A DNA stretch of 64,000 bases from Pseudomonadota bacterium (GCA_027624955.1 JAQBTG010000002.1:88694-152693), one strand, 5' to 3'; positions 17,961 through 27,498 are shown, counted from the stretch's first letter. The notes: generated by a model from the sequence alone, not told the origin. A program made the numbers and translations.

Positions 17961-19261
17961 CATCACGCTCGGGCGCCGAAGATGGTCGGCTGGGTGTCTT
18001 CGCTGGCCCCTGGCACACCGGGCATGTCGCGCGCGATGGGGCGGTGTTGGGATTCTCAGATATCGAGCGCGCGACGCGCCGCATTGAGTCACAAGAGAGC
18101 GATAATGCATGGCGCGTCACTTGGCTCGACGTTTCCGAATTTCTCGGCGGGAGGATTGCCAAGCGGTTGGCTAATCTTGATGTCGTCTATGCCAATTGCG
18201 GCCCGCTGGCGGCGCTTTTGTTCGGCTTGCGCGAGGCAAATGGGTTGAACTTCCGCATCGTCCGCGAGGTTCGCACGCTTGGCTGGGTGGGCTATGCCTT
18301 CCAGGAATTTATTGCACGGGAACTAGAGCGGCCGGGCGATGTGTGCGCGCATGTATCGAATTATTGCCGCGATGTTTGGGCGCCGCTCGAAACGGCGCGC
18401 GGTGCGCTGCAACATTATCCGCTGCTCGAATCTTCCGGACAGATTGATTCCGGTTCCGGCGACGCGCCGGGCGGCAACGTTCGATGTGGATTTTTCAGCC
18501 GCGTCACTGCCGATAAAGGGTTTCAGTTCGTGCCTGAAATAATCCGCCGAATGAAAGCCGTCGGATGGGAAATCACGTCGCTGGATGTGTGTGGCTCCAG
18601 CACCGACGGCGAAAATTTTGGGAAGGACGCGAGTGCCGCAGTCGAAGCCTTGGGCGTGGCGGTTAATTTTTATGGCGAGCTCGATTACCGACGCACAATG
18701 CAGATATTGACGAGTACCGACATCGTTCTGTTTCCTTCGGTCTCAAGCATCGAATCTCTGGGCAGGGTCACGGTCGAGGCGGCGAGCAGAGGCAAAATCG
18801 TCATCGCTTCAGATTTTTGCGGTGCGCACGATATTTTCCCGCCCGAATGTCTTATTCCGCTGGTCATCGACAATATTGTCAGCGGCCCCAGTTCGGACTC
18901 CTTCGCGATTGGCGAATTGGACTTAGAGCGTTGGACGCCGCCAACACCGCAAGTGACTCTGGCGGCGCGCTATGACGCCTATGTATCCGACAGCGATAAA
19001 TATCTGCGCATCCTGGCACCCGCCGGCCCGGCATCGGGCAGGAACGTCGAAAACCCGGACGCTGGCGCGATGATCGCCATGGCATTTGATTGGGATCAAT
19101 TGGCCGAGCGTTCGGCGCAGGATTGGTGTGCCAAAATCGCCATCCGGCTGGCCGCCGAATCCCGCTCGCGAGCGGATTTGCTGGATTTGGGCGGGGCGAT
19201 GAAGCGCAGTATCGTCGGCGAGGGCTTTGCCCCCGAGGTGTCGTTCAGCGCGTCAGCATAG
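17957..19261 (+). CDS. Glycosyltransferase (GT4-like)
   Basis: 434 residues starting at GTG 17957, overlapping the preceding gene by 4 bases. The C-terminal domain matches GT4-type transferases: NVRCGFFSRVTADKGFQFVPEII near residue 173, LDVCGSSTDGENF, then FYGELDYRRTMQILTSTDIVLFPS and SSIESLGRVTVEAASRGKIVIAS, with Glu in E-S-L-G-R-V-T-V-E-A as in the family's E-x7-E. It probably adds a sugar to a surface glycan or to a product of the neighbouring ligase genes; that link is inference from position only. Confidence 0.82.
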   Translation: MTSRSGAEDGRLGVFAGPWHTGHVARDGAVLGFSDIERATRRIESQESDNAWRVTWLDVSEFLGGRIAKRLANLDVVYANCGPLAALLFGLREANGLNFRIVREVRTLGWVGYAFQEFIARELERPGDVCAHVSNYCRDVWAPLETARGALQHYPLLESSGQIDSGSGDAPGGNVRCGFFSRVTADKGFQFVPEIIRRMKAVGWEITSLDVCGSSTDGENFGKDASAAVEALGVAVNFYGELDYRRTMQILTSTDIVLFPSVSSIESLGRVTVEAASRGKIVIASDFCGAHDIFPPECLIPLVIDNIVSGPSSDSFAIGELDLERWTPPTPQVTLAARYDAYVSDSDKYLRILAPAGPASGRNVENPDAGAMIAMAFDWDQLAERSAQDWCAKIAIRLAAESRSRADLLDLGGAMKRSIVGEGFAPEVSFSASA

Positions 19262-19277
19262 AAATTGTTGGTAGCCT

Positions 19278-20666
19278 TCAAACCTCGATTTCGGAACGAA
19301 AATCCTCGAATTTGCCGCCGGCGCTCCGCGGTATTTCATCAGGATAACTGAAGTGCAGATCAAACGCATATCCCAGTTTGGCATGAATGAGCGCCTTCAG
19401 CGCTGTCTCCTCCGCATCGACCAAAGGCCGCCCGGTGACAAATTTGACATCTATTCTTTCCAGGCTTTTCTGCACGAACTGATATTGCCGGATCGGCGCG
19501 ATATCGTTGAATTGTCCGTCTCCAAGAACCGGCCATCGCCGTTCACCGTTTGGCAGTATGAGCATGCCGCGCGCCCGCCCGAGGATGCGCTTAAGCACCG
19601 GAAGTCCGCGGCCGCAAGCGCAAGGCGGGCCGGCTTCAGCGTAATCGCCGATATCATAGCGGATCACCGGAGTGGCGAAATTGTGTAAATCCGTCACCAC
19701 CACGCGACCGGTTTGGCCGACGTCGCAGGGCCGCCCGTTTTCGTCGAGGATCTCGAAAATCACATGCTCGGACTGCACATGATAGTGCGGGTATTCGGGG
19801 CATTGCAGCGCCAAATAACCGACCTCCTGCGTGGTGTACATATCGACGAGCGGGATATTCCATTCCCGCTCACAGAGCGCCCTCAGCGTTGCCGGCAAAA
19901 GCTCCGATAAAGTTTGCACTTCGCGCAGACTCGTCAGCTCGATACCGGCATCGGCGCAATGACGGATCAGGGCCTCCAAATTAGACGGATAGGTGATGAG
20001 ATAATCAGCGTTCTGCCGCACCAGCCATTCGGCCTGTTGTGCAATCGGTGTTGCAATGGCGAGAATAGTGGCGGGGCCGGTTGGGGCGGCGGAAGCATAG
20101 CCGCGCCCCCAATTGCGCAGCAGGACGCCATCGGGATAAGCGGCGGCACCGGATTTGTCGTGCCGGATGGCGGCCAGCTTGCCGCTTAGATCGCAGCGCC
20201 GCCAAAAATAGTCTCGCACTGTAAACAGGTTCCAGAACACGGCGGTGAGACCGGTGCTGAGCAATTCGACGGGCTTGCCGGTAGAACCCGAAGTGGTGAT
20301 TCTACTGGTCTTGCCATGGGCCTTCGGCAACGTTCGTGTCGTCAGATCGTTGCCGGCTTGTTGGATGTCTTCGCGTTTGAGAAGCGGCAGATTGAGCCAG
20401 ATGCCGTCGTTGAGTGGCGTGTCCGGGTTATAGCCGGCTTCGGCCAAGTGTTTGGAATAGTAGGGAACGTTCGTGAACGCGTGGCGCAGCAGCGTGTCCG
20501 CCTGACGAAATTGAGCCGCGCGCAAACGCTCGGGTGGCCACCATTGGCTCTGCTCGAGCTGAAAGAGAAGAGACAGCAGAATATTGCTGATGTGATCTGG
20601 GATAGCGGGCCAAGTGACGCCTTCCAGCGCGGATTTGGGAACGGGGATGTGGTTCGCCGATTTCAT
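19278..20666 (-). CDS. PaaK/CapK-like adenylate-forming enzyme (copy 1)
   Basis: 462 residues from MKSANHIPVPKS. AMP-binding enzyme of the phenylacetate-CoA ligase type: phosphate loop TTSGSTGKPVELL near residue 120, VDMYTTQEVGYLALQC, VVTDLHNFATPVIRYDIGD with the ribose-binding Asp, the Cys pair of PPCACGRGLP, and a C-terminal AGGKFEDF bearing the probable catalytic Lys. It should activate a carboxylic acid as an acyl-AMP. It is a tandem paralogue of the next gene (roughly two thirds identical by eye) and faces the two glycosyltransferases. CapK-type relatives sit in capsule loci (family knowledge); the acid is unknown. Confidence 0.87.
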   Translation of the reverse strand: MKSANHIPVPKSALEGVTWPAIPDHISNILLSLLFQLEQSQWWPPERLRAAQFRQADTLLRHAFTNVPYYSKHLAEAGYNPDTPLNDGIWLNLPLLKREDIQQAGNDLTTRTLPKAHGKTSRITTSGSTGKPVELLSTGLTAVFWNLFTVRDYFWRRCDLSGKLAAIRHDKSGAAAYPDGVLLRNWGRGYASAAPTGPATILAIATPIAQQAEWLVRQNADYLITYPSNLEALIRHCADAGIELTSLREVQTLSELLPATLRALCEREWNIPLVDMYTTQEVGYLALQCPEYPHYHVQSEHVIFEILDENGRPCDVGQTGRVVVTDLHNFATPVIRYDIGDYAEAGPPCACGRGLPVLKRILGRARGMLILPNGERRWPVLGDGQFNDIAPIRQYQFVQKSLERIDVKFVTGRPLVDAEETALKALIHAKLGYAFDLHFSYPDEIPRSAGGKFEDFRSEIEV

Positions 20667-20768
20667 CGCCGGCGAGCATAACACGACCGGCAATTCCGCA
20701 AGGCGGGCGAAACCGGAAACTCCGGATGGTAAATGGACTTCTGCGATGTCAGCGAATTCGGAATTGCG

Positions 20769-22157
20769 CTAGGTCTCAATCAGGCTAATAAAATCTTCGA
20801 ACTTGCCGTTGGCGCCGCGTGGAATTTCATCGACAATCTTGACGTCGATGCGATGCGGAAAATTCAAATTGCGCTGCATGGTGGAGATAAACAGCTCCTG
20901 TTCCTCCGCGCGCATCGGCCGCTCCATTGCGGCGATCGCTTCGATGCGGTCAGGCGCGTGCTGGACCATCTGCAATTGGCGGATCGGCGCGATGTGGCCC
21001 CATTCCCTGGCGGGGAAAATCGCCCATTGCTGAGAGCCATCAGGCAGCGTGATCATGTTTCTGTGCCGGCCCATGATTTTCTTGATGACCGGTAGACCAC
21101 GGCCGCAATCGCACGGTGCCCCCGCTTCGCCAAAGTCGCCAATATCGTAGCGGATCAGAGGCGTGGCGAAATTGTGCAAATCCGTCACGACGATGCGGCC
21201 GGTTTTACCGGCTGCACAGGGGCGCCCATCAGCGTCGAGGATTTCCAGGATCACATGCTCTGACTGGATGTGATAGTGGCTATGCTCAGGGCATTGCAGC
21301 GCCAAATAGCCGGTCTCCATCGCGGTGTACATATCGACCAGCGGAATATTCCAATGTTCCTTGCATAATGCACGGAGGCCGGGCGGCAATCGTTCGGAAA
21401 GCGTTTCTACCTCACGCAGCCGGGGCAGCTCGATGTTCGCTTCCACGCAATGGTGAATCAGTGTCTCTAGGTTGGAGGGAAATGTGATGAGGTAGTCGGC
21501 ATCCTGGCGCGCCAACCACTCAGCTTGTTGCGCCACCGGTGTCCTGATGTTGAGAAAACAGGATGGGCCGCTCGGGACGGCCGATGCGAAGCCGGGTCCC
21601 CAATTGGGGATCATAGCGCCCGTGGGATAATTGGCTGTTCCTGATTTACTGGGCCGGATGGCGGCAAGTTTGCCGCTTAGGTCGCAGCGCCGCCAGAAGA
21701 AGTCGCGCACCGTAAACAAATTCCAGAAGATGCTCGTGAGCCCAGTGCCGAGCAACTCGACGGGCTTGCCGGTCGAGCCGGAGGAGGAGATTTTATGGGT
21801 TTTGCCATGACCCTGGGGCAGGGCTTGCGAATTCAATCCGTTGCCGGCCTGTTGGATATCCTCGCGCTTTAGAAGCGGCAGGTTGAGCCAGGCTTCGTCG
21901 TTGAGCGGGGTGTCCGGGCTATATCCGGCCTCCGTGAGACGTTTGCTATAGTAGGGGACGCTGGCGAAAGCGTGAGCAAGGAGCGAATTCGCCTGGCGGA
22001 ATTGTGCGGCGCGCAAGCGTTCGGGCGACCACCACTGGCTCTGTTCGAGCTGAAATAATAGGGCGAGCAGGATATTGCCGGTCATGTCGGGAATCGCCGG
22101 CCATTCGATACCGCGCATCGCAGATTTGGGAATGGGAATTTCGTTGGCCCGGGTCAT
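20769..22157 (-). CDS. PaaK/CapK-like adenylate-forming enzyme (copy 2)
   Basis: 462 residues, the same length and layout as its downstream paralogue: SSSGSTGKPVELL phosphate loop, VDMYTAMETGYLALQC, IVVTDLHNFATPLIRYDIGD, APCDCGRGLP and C-terminal NGKFEDF. The segments most different from copy 1 are around residues 175-205 and the C-terminal subdomain from about residue 385, where acceptor and substrate contacts usually lie. This suggests the two activate related but different acids, or that one hands on to the other. It is the first gene of the minus-strand pair (102-base gap between them). Confidence 0.89.
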   Translation of the reverse strand: MTRANEIPIPKSAMRGIEWPAIPDMTGNILLALLFQLEQSQWWSPERLRAAQFRQANSLLAHAFASVPYYSKRLTEAGYSPDTPLNDEAWLNLPLLKREDIQQAGNGLNSQALPQGHGKTHKISSSGSTGKPVELLGTGLTSIFWNLFTVRDFFWRRCDLSGKLAAIRPSKSGTANYPTGAMIPNWGPGFASAVPSGPSCFLNIRTPVAQQAEWLARQDADYLITFPSNLETLIHHCVEANIELPRLREVETLSERLPPGLRALCKEHWNIPLVDMYTAMETGYLALQCPEHSHYHIQSEHVILEILDADGRPCAAGKTGRIVVTDLHNFATPLIRYDIGDFGEAGAPCDCGRGLPVIKKIMGRHRNMITLPDGSQQWAIFPAREWGHIAPIRQLQMVQHAPDRIEAIAAMERPMRAEEQELFISTMQRNLNFPHRIDVKIVDEIPRGANGKFEDFISLIET

Positions 22158-22345
22158 GGCTGGCGCAGCATAACATCGCGGACGGTCCCCGGGCCGAGGA
22201 ATTCTCCCGCAAGCGAAATCCTACTGGAACCGGACGGCAAGATCGGCGATAGTCGCGCCAGATTCATAATAGTGTGATCACGCTGCCAATGGCGGCGCGT
22301 GAGATTGGCCCCCGGCAATGGCGCGGGGAGCATGAGGAGCCCGAA

Positions 22346-23755
22346 ATGAGCGTGCAACCAGCACATAACCTCTCCCTTGAGGAGATGGACAAGCAGAGTT
22401 TTCTCCACCCCTACACCGCACTCAAGGATCATGCGGAAAACGGGCCGACGATCGTCGCGTCCGCCAACGGCGTGAACATCACCGACACCAACGGCAAGGA
22501 GTATATCGATTCCATGGCCGGGCTGTGGTGCGTGAACATCGGCTGGGGACGCGAGGAAGTGGTCGAAGCGATCACCGCGCAGGCCAGCAAGCTGGCCTAT
22601 TATCACTCCTTTGCATCGATGGCGAATGAGGCGTCGATCCGCCTTGCCGACCGTATCTTGCGGCTGGCGCCGGACAATATGAGCAAAGTGTTCTTCGGCA
22701 ATTCAGGCTCGGACGCCAACGACACCAACGTAAAATTGGTGTGGTATTTCAATAATTTGCGCGGCAAGCCGCTGAAAAAGAAAATTATCTCGCGCGAGTT
22801 CGGCTATCACGGCGTGACCGTGGCAGCGGGCAGCATGACCGGCATTCCGATGGTGCACACCGCTTTCGACCTGCCGCTGGAGCGCATGCTGCACACCGTC
22901 ATGCCGCATTATTACACCAAAGCCGAGCCCGGCATGACCGAGCTTGATTTCTCCAAATGGTGTGCCGCCAAGCTTGAGGAAATGATCATCGCCGAGGGGC
23001 CGGAGACGATCGCCGCCTTCATCGCCGAGCCGGTGATGGGCGCCGGTGGCGTGGTACCGCCGCCGGAAGGCTATTTCCAGTTAATTCAGGCCGTTTTGAA
23101 AAAGTATGACGTGCTGCTGATCGCCGATGAAGTGATCACAGGCTTTGGCCGCACCGGCAACTGGTTCGCCGCCGAAACCTACAATTTCGAGCCCGACATC
23201 ATGACCATCGCCAAGGGCCTCACCAGCGCCTATATCCCAATGTCTGCCTCGATTATTTCCGAGGAAATCTGGCAGGTGCTGATGAATGGCACACCGGAAG
23301 TCGGCGCGTTCGCGCATGGCTACACCTATAGTGCCCATCCGATCGCGGCGGCCGCAGCGATGGCCAATATCGACATCATGGAGCGTGAGAATCTGCCGGC
23401 CAACGCGGCCCGCATGGGGACCTATTTCCAGAACAAGCTGCGTAAGGAAGTGGCCGATCATCCGTTGGTCGGCGATGTCCGTGGCGTGGCGTTGATGGCG
23501 GGCGTCGAGCTGGTTGCCAACAAGGCCAATAAGACGCCGCTCGATATGAGCCTCAAAGTGGCGCCGACGCTATCGAAATATTGCATCGAGGAAGGGCTCA
23601 TTAGTCGGGCATTGATGCAGATGAATGCGCTTTCTTTCTCACCGCCGTTGGTGATCAATGAGAGCGAAGTGGACGAAGTGGTCGCCCGCTTCCAACGTGC
23701 GCTCAATCGCGTGACAGATGAGTTGGTAAAAGCCGGAACTTGGAAGGCACAATAG
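22346..23755 (+). CDS. Class III aminotransferase (omega-amino acid/aspartate aminotransferase family)
   Basis: 469-residue PLP enzyme. Features: SMAGLWCVNIGWG near residue 50, FFGNSGSDANDTNVKL for the PLP phosphate, SREFGYHGVTVAAGSMTG, IADEVITGFGRTG with the cofactor Asp, and the PLP Lys in TIAKGLTSAY near residue 293. Such enzymes transfer amino groups from beta-alanine, taurine-like or polyamine-type amines to pyruvate. The ATG at 22346 is preferred because GAGGAG lies 7 bases before it. A strong terminator follows. It is distinct from the second such enzyme at 45.4-46.7 kb. Confidence 0.94.
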   Translation: MSVQPAHNLSLEEMDKQSFLHPYTALKDHAENGPTIVASANGVNITDTNGKEYIDSMAGLWCVNIGWGREEVVEAITAQASKLAYYHSFASMANEASIRLADRILRLAPDNMSKVFFGNSGSDANDTNVKLVWYFNNLRGKPLKKKIISREFGYHGVTVAAGSMTGIPMVHTAFDLPLERMLHTVMPHYYTKAEPGMTELDFSKWCAAKLEEMIIAEGPETIAAFIAEPVMGAGGVVPPPEGYFQLIQAVLKKYDVLLIADEVITGFGRTGNWFAAETYNFEPDIMTIAKGLTSAYIPMSASIISEEIWQVLMNGTPEVGAFAHGYTYSAHPIAAAAAMANIDIMERENLPANAARMGTYFQNKLRKEVADHPLVGDVRGVALMAGVELVANKANKTPLDMSLKVAPTLSKYCIEEGLISRALMQMNALSFSPPLVINESEVDEVVARFQRALNRVTDELVKAGTWKAQ

Positions 23756-23780
23756 CCAGCCAGGAGCTGCCCAAGAATGA

Positions 23781-23808
23781 AAAACGGGGCCGTAGGGCCC
23801 CGTTTTTT
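23781..23808 (+). terminator. Rho-independent terminator after the aminotransferase gene
   Basis: ACGGGGC and GCCCCGT form a GC-rich stem with a short loop, followed by six T residues. It ends the aminotransferase transcript before the luciferase-like gene. Confidence 0.92.
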
Positions 23809-23876
23809 ATTGCTCGCTATAGCTAAGGAGTGGGACAGTTGGTAATCGTGCCCTGCCACCTTTTGGGAGCTGAAAC

Positions 23877-24908
23877 GTGAAATTCGGACTTTTGTTCGCC
23901 TATCAAAATCCGCCCGGCGGCGGCATTCCCTGGCAGGAGCCTTATGGCGATATGCTGGCTTGCCTGCCGCGCGCCGAAGCGCTCGGCTATAGCTCAGCGT
24001 TTCAGGCCTCGCATCATGTGCAGAAAGACGGCTTCTGCCCGTCGCCGCTGATCGCCATGGCCGGCGCCGCAGCGGTGACCGAGCACATGCGCATTGGCAC
24101 CAGCGTTCTCCTTGTGCCGCTTTACGCGCCGTTGAAATTGGCCGAAGACGTGGCGGTGCTCGACAATCTCTCGAATGGTCGCTTTGTGTTCGGCGTGGCG
24201 CCCGGCTATGTCAGCGAGGAGTTCGCCGCCCATGGCGTGCCGCGTGAAGAGCGCGTCGCCCGGTTCGAGGAAGCGCTCGATCTGATGACTGCCGCGTGGA
24301 CCGGCGAGCCGTTCAATTTCGACGGCAAATATTACAAAGCGCCTGAGGCGCGGGTGACGCCGCCAACCGTGCAGCGCCCGCATCCGCCGATCTGGTACGG
24401 CGTCTCCGCCGCATCCTCCCTGCGCCGGGCGGTCAAGCGCCGCGCCATACAAATTATGTCGCCACGCCACGGCATCGCCGAATTGAAAGAACATTACGCC
24501 GCCTATGACGCCGCTGCTCAAGAGGCCGGGTGGCAACCGCCGGAGCGCCCAATTATCCGCCAGGTATTCATTGCTGAGAGCACTGCGAAAGCGGAAGAGC
24601 TGGCGGCGCCGGCGATCGATTATCTCTACCGTGAGCTTTACGGCGCCGCCTCGGCGGCTGGTGATCGCGTGCTGCGCGGCGATGACGGCCAGGTGGTTGA
24701 GCAAAGCGACACGGTCGCTTTCGAGGGCTTCAAGCGGCGCTACATTATCGGCGATCCGGACTTCGCCGTCACCGAGATCAAGAAGTATCAGGCCGAGCTA
24801 AACCCCAGTGAGATGATCTGCTGGATGCACATGCCGGGCATCAAGGGTGCCGATGCCGCCCATTCGATGGAGCTGTTCGCCAAGCATGTGATGCCGGAGT
24901 TTGCCTGA
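23877..24908 (+). CDS. LLM-class (luciferase-like) flavin-dependent oxidoreductase
   Basis: 343 residues, GTG start at 23877 with GGGAG 8 bases upstream. Family marks: MKFGLLFAYQNPPGG at the start, TSVLLVPLYAPLKLAEDVAVLDNLSNGRFVFGVAPGY around residue 75, and the FDGKYYKAPEARVTPPTVQRPHPPIWYG segment around residue 150. It probably uses reduced FMN supplied by another enzyme to oxidise an organic substrate (inference from family). It leads a same-strand series with a MetE-like, an FAD-monooxygenase and a 2OG-oxygenase gene. Confidence 0.93.
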   Translation: MKFGLLFAYQNPPGGGIPWQEPYGDMLACLPRAEALGYSSAFQASHHVQKDGFCPSPLIAMAGAAAVTEHMRIGTSVLLVPLYAPLKLAEDVAVLDNLSNGRFVFGVAPGYVSEEFAAHGVPREERVARFEEALDLMTAAWTGEPFNFDGKYYKAPEARVTPPTVQRPHPPIWYGVSAASSLRRAVKRRAIQIMSPRHGIAELKEHYAAYDAAAQEAGWQPPERPIIRQVFIAESTAKAEELAAPAIDYLYRELYGAASAAGDRVLRGDDGQVVEQSDTVAFEGFKRRYIIGDPDFAVTEIKKYQAELNPSEMICWMHMPGIKGADAAHSMELFAKHVMPEFA

Positions 24909-24915
24909 GAATTTC

Positions 24916-25047
24916 ATGGAACGCCGCTTGTCCGCCATAGTTGCCGCCGATGTGGTCGGCTATACCCGCTTGATAGAGGCGGCAAAGACGGAGTATCTCG
25001 GTGAATTGCGCAAGGCCGGCCTGCCGGAAGCGTCGGATCAAATTTAA
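24916..25047 (+). pseudogene. Truncated class III adenylate/guanylate cyclase (N-terminal fragment)
   Basis: An ATG-initiated 43-codon frame begins MERRLSAIVAADVVGYTRLI, which is the start of soluble class III cyclases (their catalytic domain opens with 'ERRLAAILAADVVGYSRLM', including the first metal-binding Asp). After about 33 residues the similarity ends and the frame stops at TAA. The remaining catalytic domain is absent; the MetE-like gene follows 26 bases later. It is therefore a remnant left by deletion of a cyclase gene, not a functional protein. Confidence 0.65.
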
Positions 25048-25073
25048 TTCACGCGGCGGGAGGGCTGCACATT

Positions 25074-26258
25074 ATGAAACATAGCAACGAACGAATTCTT
25101 ACCACCCATACCGGCAGCCTGCCACGCACCCAGGCGCTGACCAAATTGCTGGTCGCGCGCGAGCAGCGTAAGGAATATGACCCGGCGGATATGACGCGCG
25201 AGGCGCGCACCGCGCTCGACATCGTGCTCGCCAAGCAACTCGGCGCCGGCATCGATATCGTCAATGACGGCGAAGTGCCGCGCATCGGCTTTTCCACTTA
25301 TGTGACCGAGCGAATCTCGGGCTTCGGCGGCGAATCAGTGCGCAAACGCCCGACCGATATGGAAAAATTCCCCGAATATGCCGAATTCTTCATCCGCCAG
25401 ATTGGCGCCACCGATGATTTGGCGAAGGTGTGGAACGCCCCCGAAGCGCTGGAAGAGCTGCATTATGACGATTCTCTGAGCGGTGCGCGCGGCGAATGCG
25501 CGCTCTTTGCCGAGGGGCTCGCCGCGTCAGCCGGCGGCTATGCAGAGACCTTCATGACGGCCGCGTCGCCGGGCATCGTCAGCACCACCTTGCTGCGTGG
25601 TAAGAACAACAAGGCCTATGCCAATGACCGCGATTATGTGCTCAGCATCGCCAAGGAATTGAAGAAGGAATATGACTATTTGGTCAGTCAGGGCCATGTC
25701 TTACAGCTCGATGCCCCAGACTTGGCGATGGAGCGGGTGATCATGTATGGCGACCGGCCGCTCGGCGAATTCCTCGAACGTGTCGAGCTGCATATTGAGG
25801 CGATGAACATTGCGCTTGCCGATGTGCCGCCGGATCGCGTGCGCCTCCATGTGTGCTGGGGCAATTGGCAGGGGCCACATCAGGACGACGTGCCGGTGAA
25901 GGATTTGCTGCCCATTCTCTATCAGGCCAAGGTCGGCGCGCTCAGCATTCCGCTCGGCAATCCGCGCCATGAGCATGAGTTCACGGCCTTCCGCGATTTG
26001 CCGTTGCCTGACAGCATGGTGCTGATCCCCGGCGTCATCGACGTCACCACCAACTATCTCGAACATCCGGAAGTGGTGGCCAACCGCATCTGCAACGTGG
26101 TCGATGCGGTGGGTGATAAGACGCGGGTGATTGCCGGCACGGATTGCGGCTTCGGTACGTTCGCCAGCTATGAGTTCGTCGCCAACGATGTCGCCTGGGC
26201 CAAGCTCGGCGCCCTGACCGACGGCGCCAAGATCGCCAGCGAAAGATTGTGGGGCTGA
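25074..26258 (+). CDS. Cobalamin-independent methionine synthase (MetE C-terminal domain)-like protein
   Basis: 394 residues, one TIM-barrel domain. ILTTHTGSLPRTQALTK at the start, VNDGEVPRIGFSTYV near residue 64, HVCWGNWQGPHQDD near residue 260 (His and Cys as zinc ligands) and GTDCGFGTF near residue 360 (final Cys ligand) match MetE's catalytic domain. The N-terminal half of full MetE is missing, as in the short archaeal-type and 'methionine synthase II' proteins. A methyl or alkyl transfer to or from a thiol, perhaps in catabolism rather than methionine synthesis, is inferred from the neighbours. Confidence 0.91.
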   Translation: MKHSNERILTTHTGSLPRTQALTKLLVAREQRKEYDPADMTREARTALDIVLAKQLGAGIDIVNDGEVPRIGFSTYVTERISGFGGESVRKRPTDMEKFPEYAEFFIRQIGATDDLAKVWNAPEALEELHYDDSLSGARGECALFAEGLAASAGGYAETFMTAASPGIVSTTLLRGKNNKAYANDRDYVLSIAKELKKEYDYLVSQGHVLQLDAPDLAMERVIMYGDRPLGEFLERVELHIEAMNIALADVPPDRVRLHVCWGNWQGPHQDDVPVKDLLPILYQAKVGALSIPLGNPRHEHEFTAFRDLPLPDSMVLIPGVIDVTTNYLEHPEVVANRICNVVDAVGDKTRVIAGTDCGFGTFASYEFVANDVAWAKLGALTDGAKIASERLWG

Positions 26259-26280
26259 GCGAACGACGCGGTTTCGCCAG

Positions 26281-27498
26281 GTGACGAACCCCCGCGTCGT
26301 TGTCATCGGCGGCTCGCTCGGCGGCTTGCTGGCGGCCAATATGCTGTGGCGCGCCGGCTGCGACGTGACGGTGCATGAGCGTATCGGCGAGGAGCTGTCA
26401 GGGCGCGGCGCCGGCATCGCGGCGCATCCTGAAATGTTCGCCGCCTTCGACCAGGCCGGCGTCAACATGAATGACGCCATCGGCACCAGCGTCGAAGAAC
26501 GTATCGTGCTGGCGCGCGATGGCTCGGTCATGGCGCGCCATCGCTTGCCGCAGATCATGTGCTCGTGGAGCAGCCTGTTGGCGTTGTTGCGCGCGGCTTT
26601 TCCGGCTGATCGCTATTTTCCCGGTATGGAATTTTCGCGGGCTGAGCAAACCGACGCCGGGGTGCGGGCGCTGTTTGCCAATAGCACGGTGATCGACGCG
26701 GATCTGTTGATTGGCGCCGACGGTATTTATTCCACGCTGCGCCGACAATATTGGCCGGATGCCAAGCCAGTCTATGCCGGCTATGTCGCCTGGCGCGGCA
26801 TCGTGCCGGAGGCTGCGGTTTCACGTGAAACTCATGATGCGTTGTTTTCGCTCTACGCCTTCTGCCTGCCGTCCGGCGAGCATATGCTGGGCTATCCGAT
26901 TACCGGCGAGGGCGGCGACGTGCGGCCTGGCCACCGGCGCTATAATATCGTCTGGTACCGCCGGGTAGAGGATAACGGTGCGCTGCGTCGCCTGATGACC
27001 GACGAAACGGGCAAGCATCATCCGTTCGGCATTCCGCCCGGTTTGATCCGCGGCGAAGCCGTGGCCGAGCTGCGCGCCGCGGCTGACGCCAATTTGGCGC
27101 CGCAGTTCCGCGAGATGGTGGAACTGATCGAGACGCCGTTTTTTCAAAGCGTGGTCGATATGGATGTGCCGGCGATGGTTTCAGGCCGCGCCCTGTTGCT
27201 TGGAGATGCGGCGTTTCTGGCGCGCCCGCATTGCGGCATGGGCGTGACCAAAGCGGCGGGCGATGCGGTGCTCCTGGCTGAGCTGCTGACGGTGTTCGCA
27301 GATGACATCAGCCACGCGCTCGAGGTGTACGACACCGAACGCTGCCGCTATGGCCGCTATCTCACCGCCCATTCGCAGCGTCTCGGCTCGCAGATGAAGC
27401 GGAGCTACGCCACTGAGGAAGAGCGCGCCGAGGCCGAATATTACCGCCGGCCCGAGACCTGCCTGCGCAATATTTCGCTACCGCCTGACCCGCCGTGA
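26281..27498 (+). CDS. FAD-dependent aromatic monooxygenase, 2,6-dihydroxypyridine hydroxylase-like
   Basis: 405 residues, GTG start. FAD motif VVIGGSLGGLLAANMLWRAG at residues 6-25, ADLLIGADGIYSTLRRQ near residue 140 (second FAD motif), and RALLLGDAAFLARPHCGMG near residue 300 (GD motif). The 'LSGRGAGI' and 'ARPH' segments resemble dihydroxypyridine 3-monooxygenases more than salicylate hydroxylases, but this is by eye. It would hydroxylate an aromatic or heteroaromatic ring with NAD(P)H and O2. It is 22 bases after the MetE-like gene. Confidence 0.9.
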   Translation: MTNPRVVVIGGSLGGLLAANMLWRAGCDVTVHERIGEELSGRGAGIAAHPEMFAAFDQAGVNMNDAIGTSVEERIVLARDGSVMARHRLPQIMCSWSSLLALLRAAFPADRYFPGMEFSRAEQTDAGVRALFANSTVIDADLLIGADGIYSTLRRQYWPDAKPVYAGYVAWRGIVPEAAVSRETHDALFSLYAFCLPSGEHMLGYPITGEGGDVRPGHRRYNIVWYRRVEDNGALRRLMTDETGKHHPFGIPPGLIRGEAVAELRAAADANLAPQFREMVELIETPFFQSVVDMDVPAMVSGRALLLGDAAFLARPHCGMGVTKAAGDAVLLAELLTVFADDISHALEVYDTERCRYGRYLTAHSQRLGSQMKRSYATEEERAEAEYYRRPETCLRNISLPPDPP

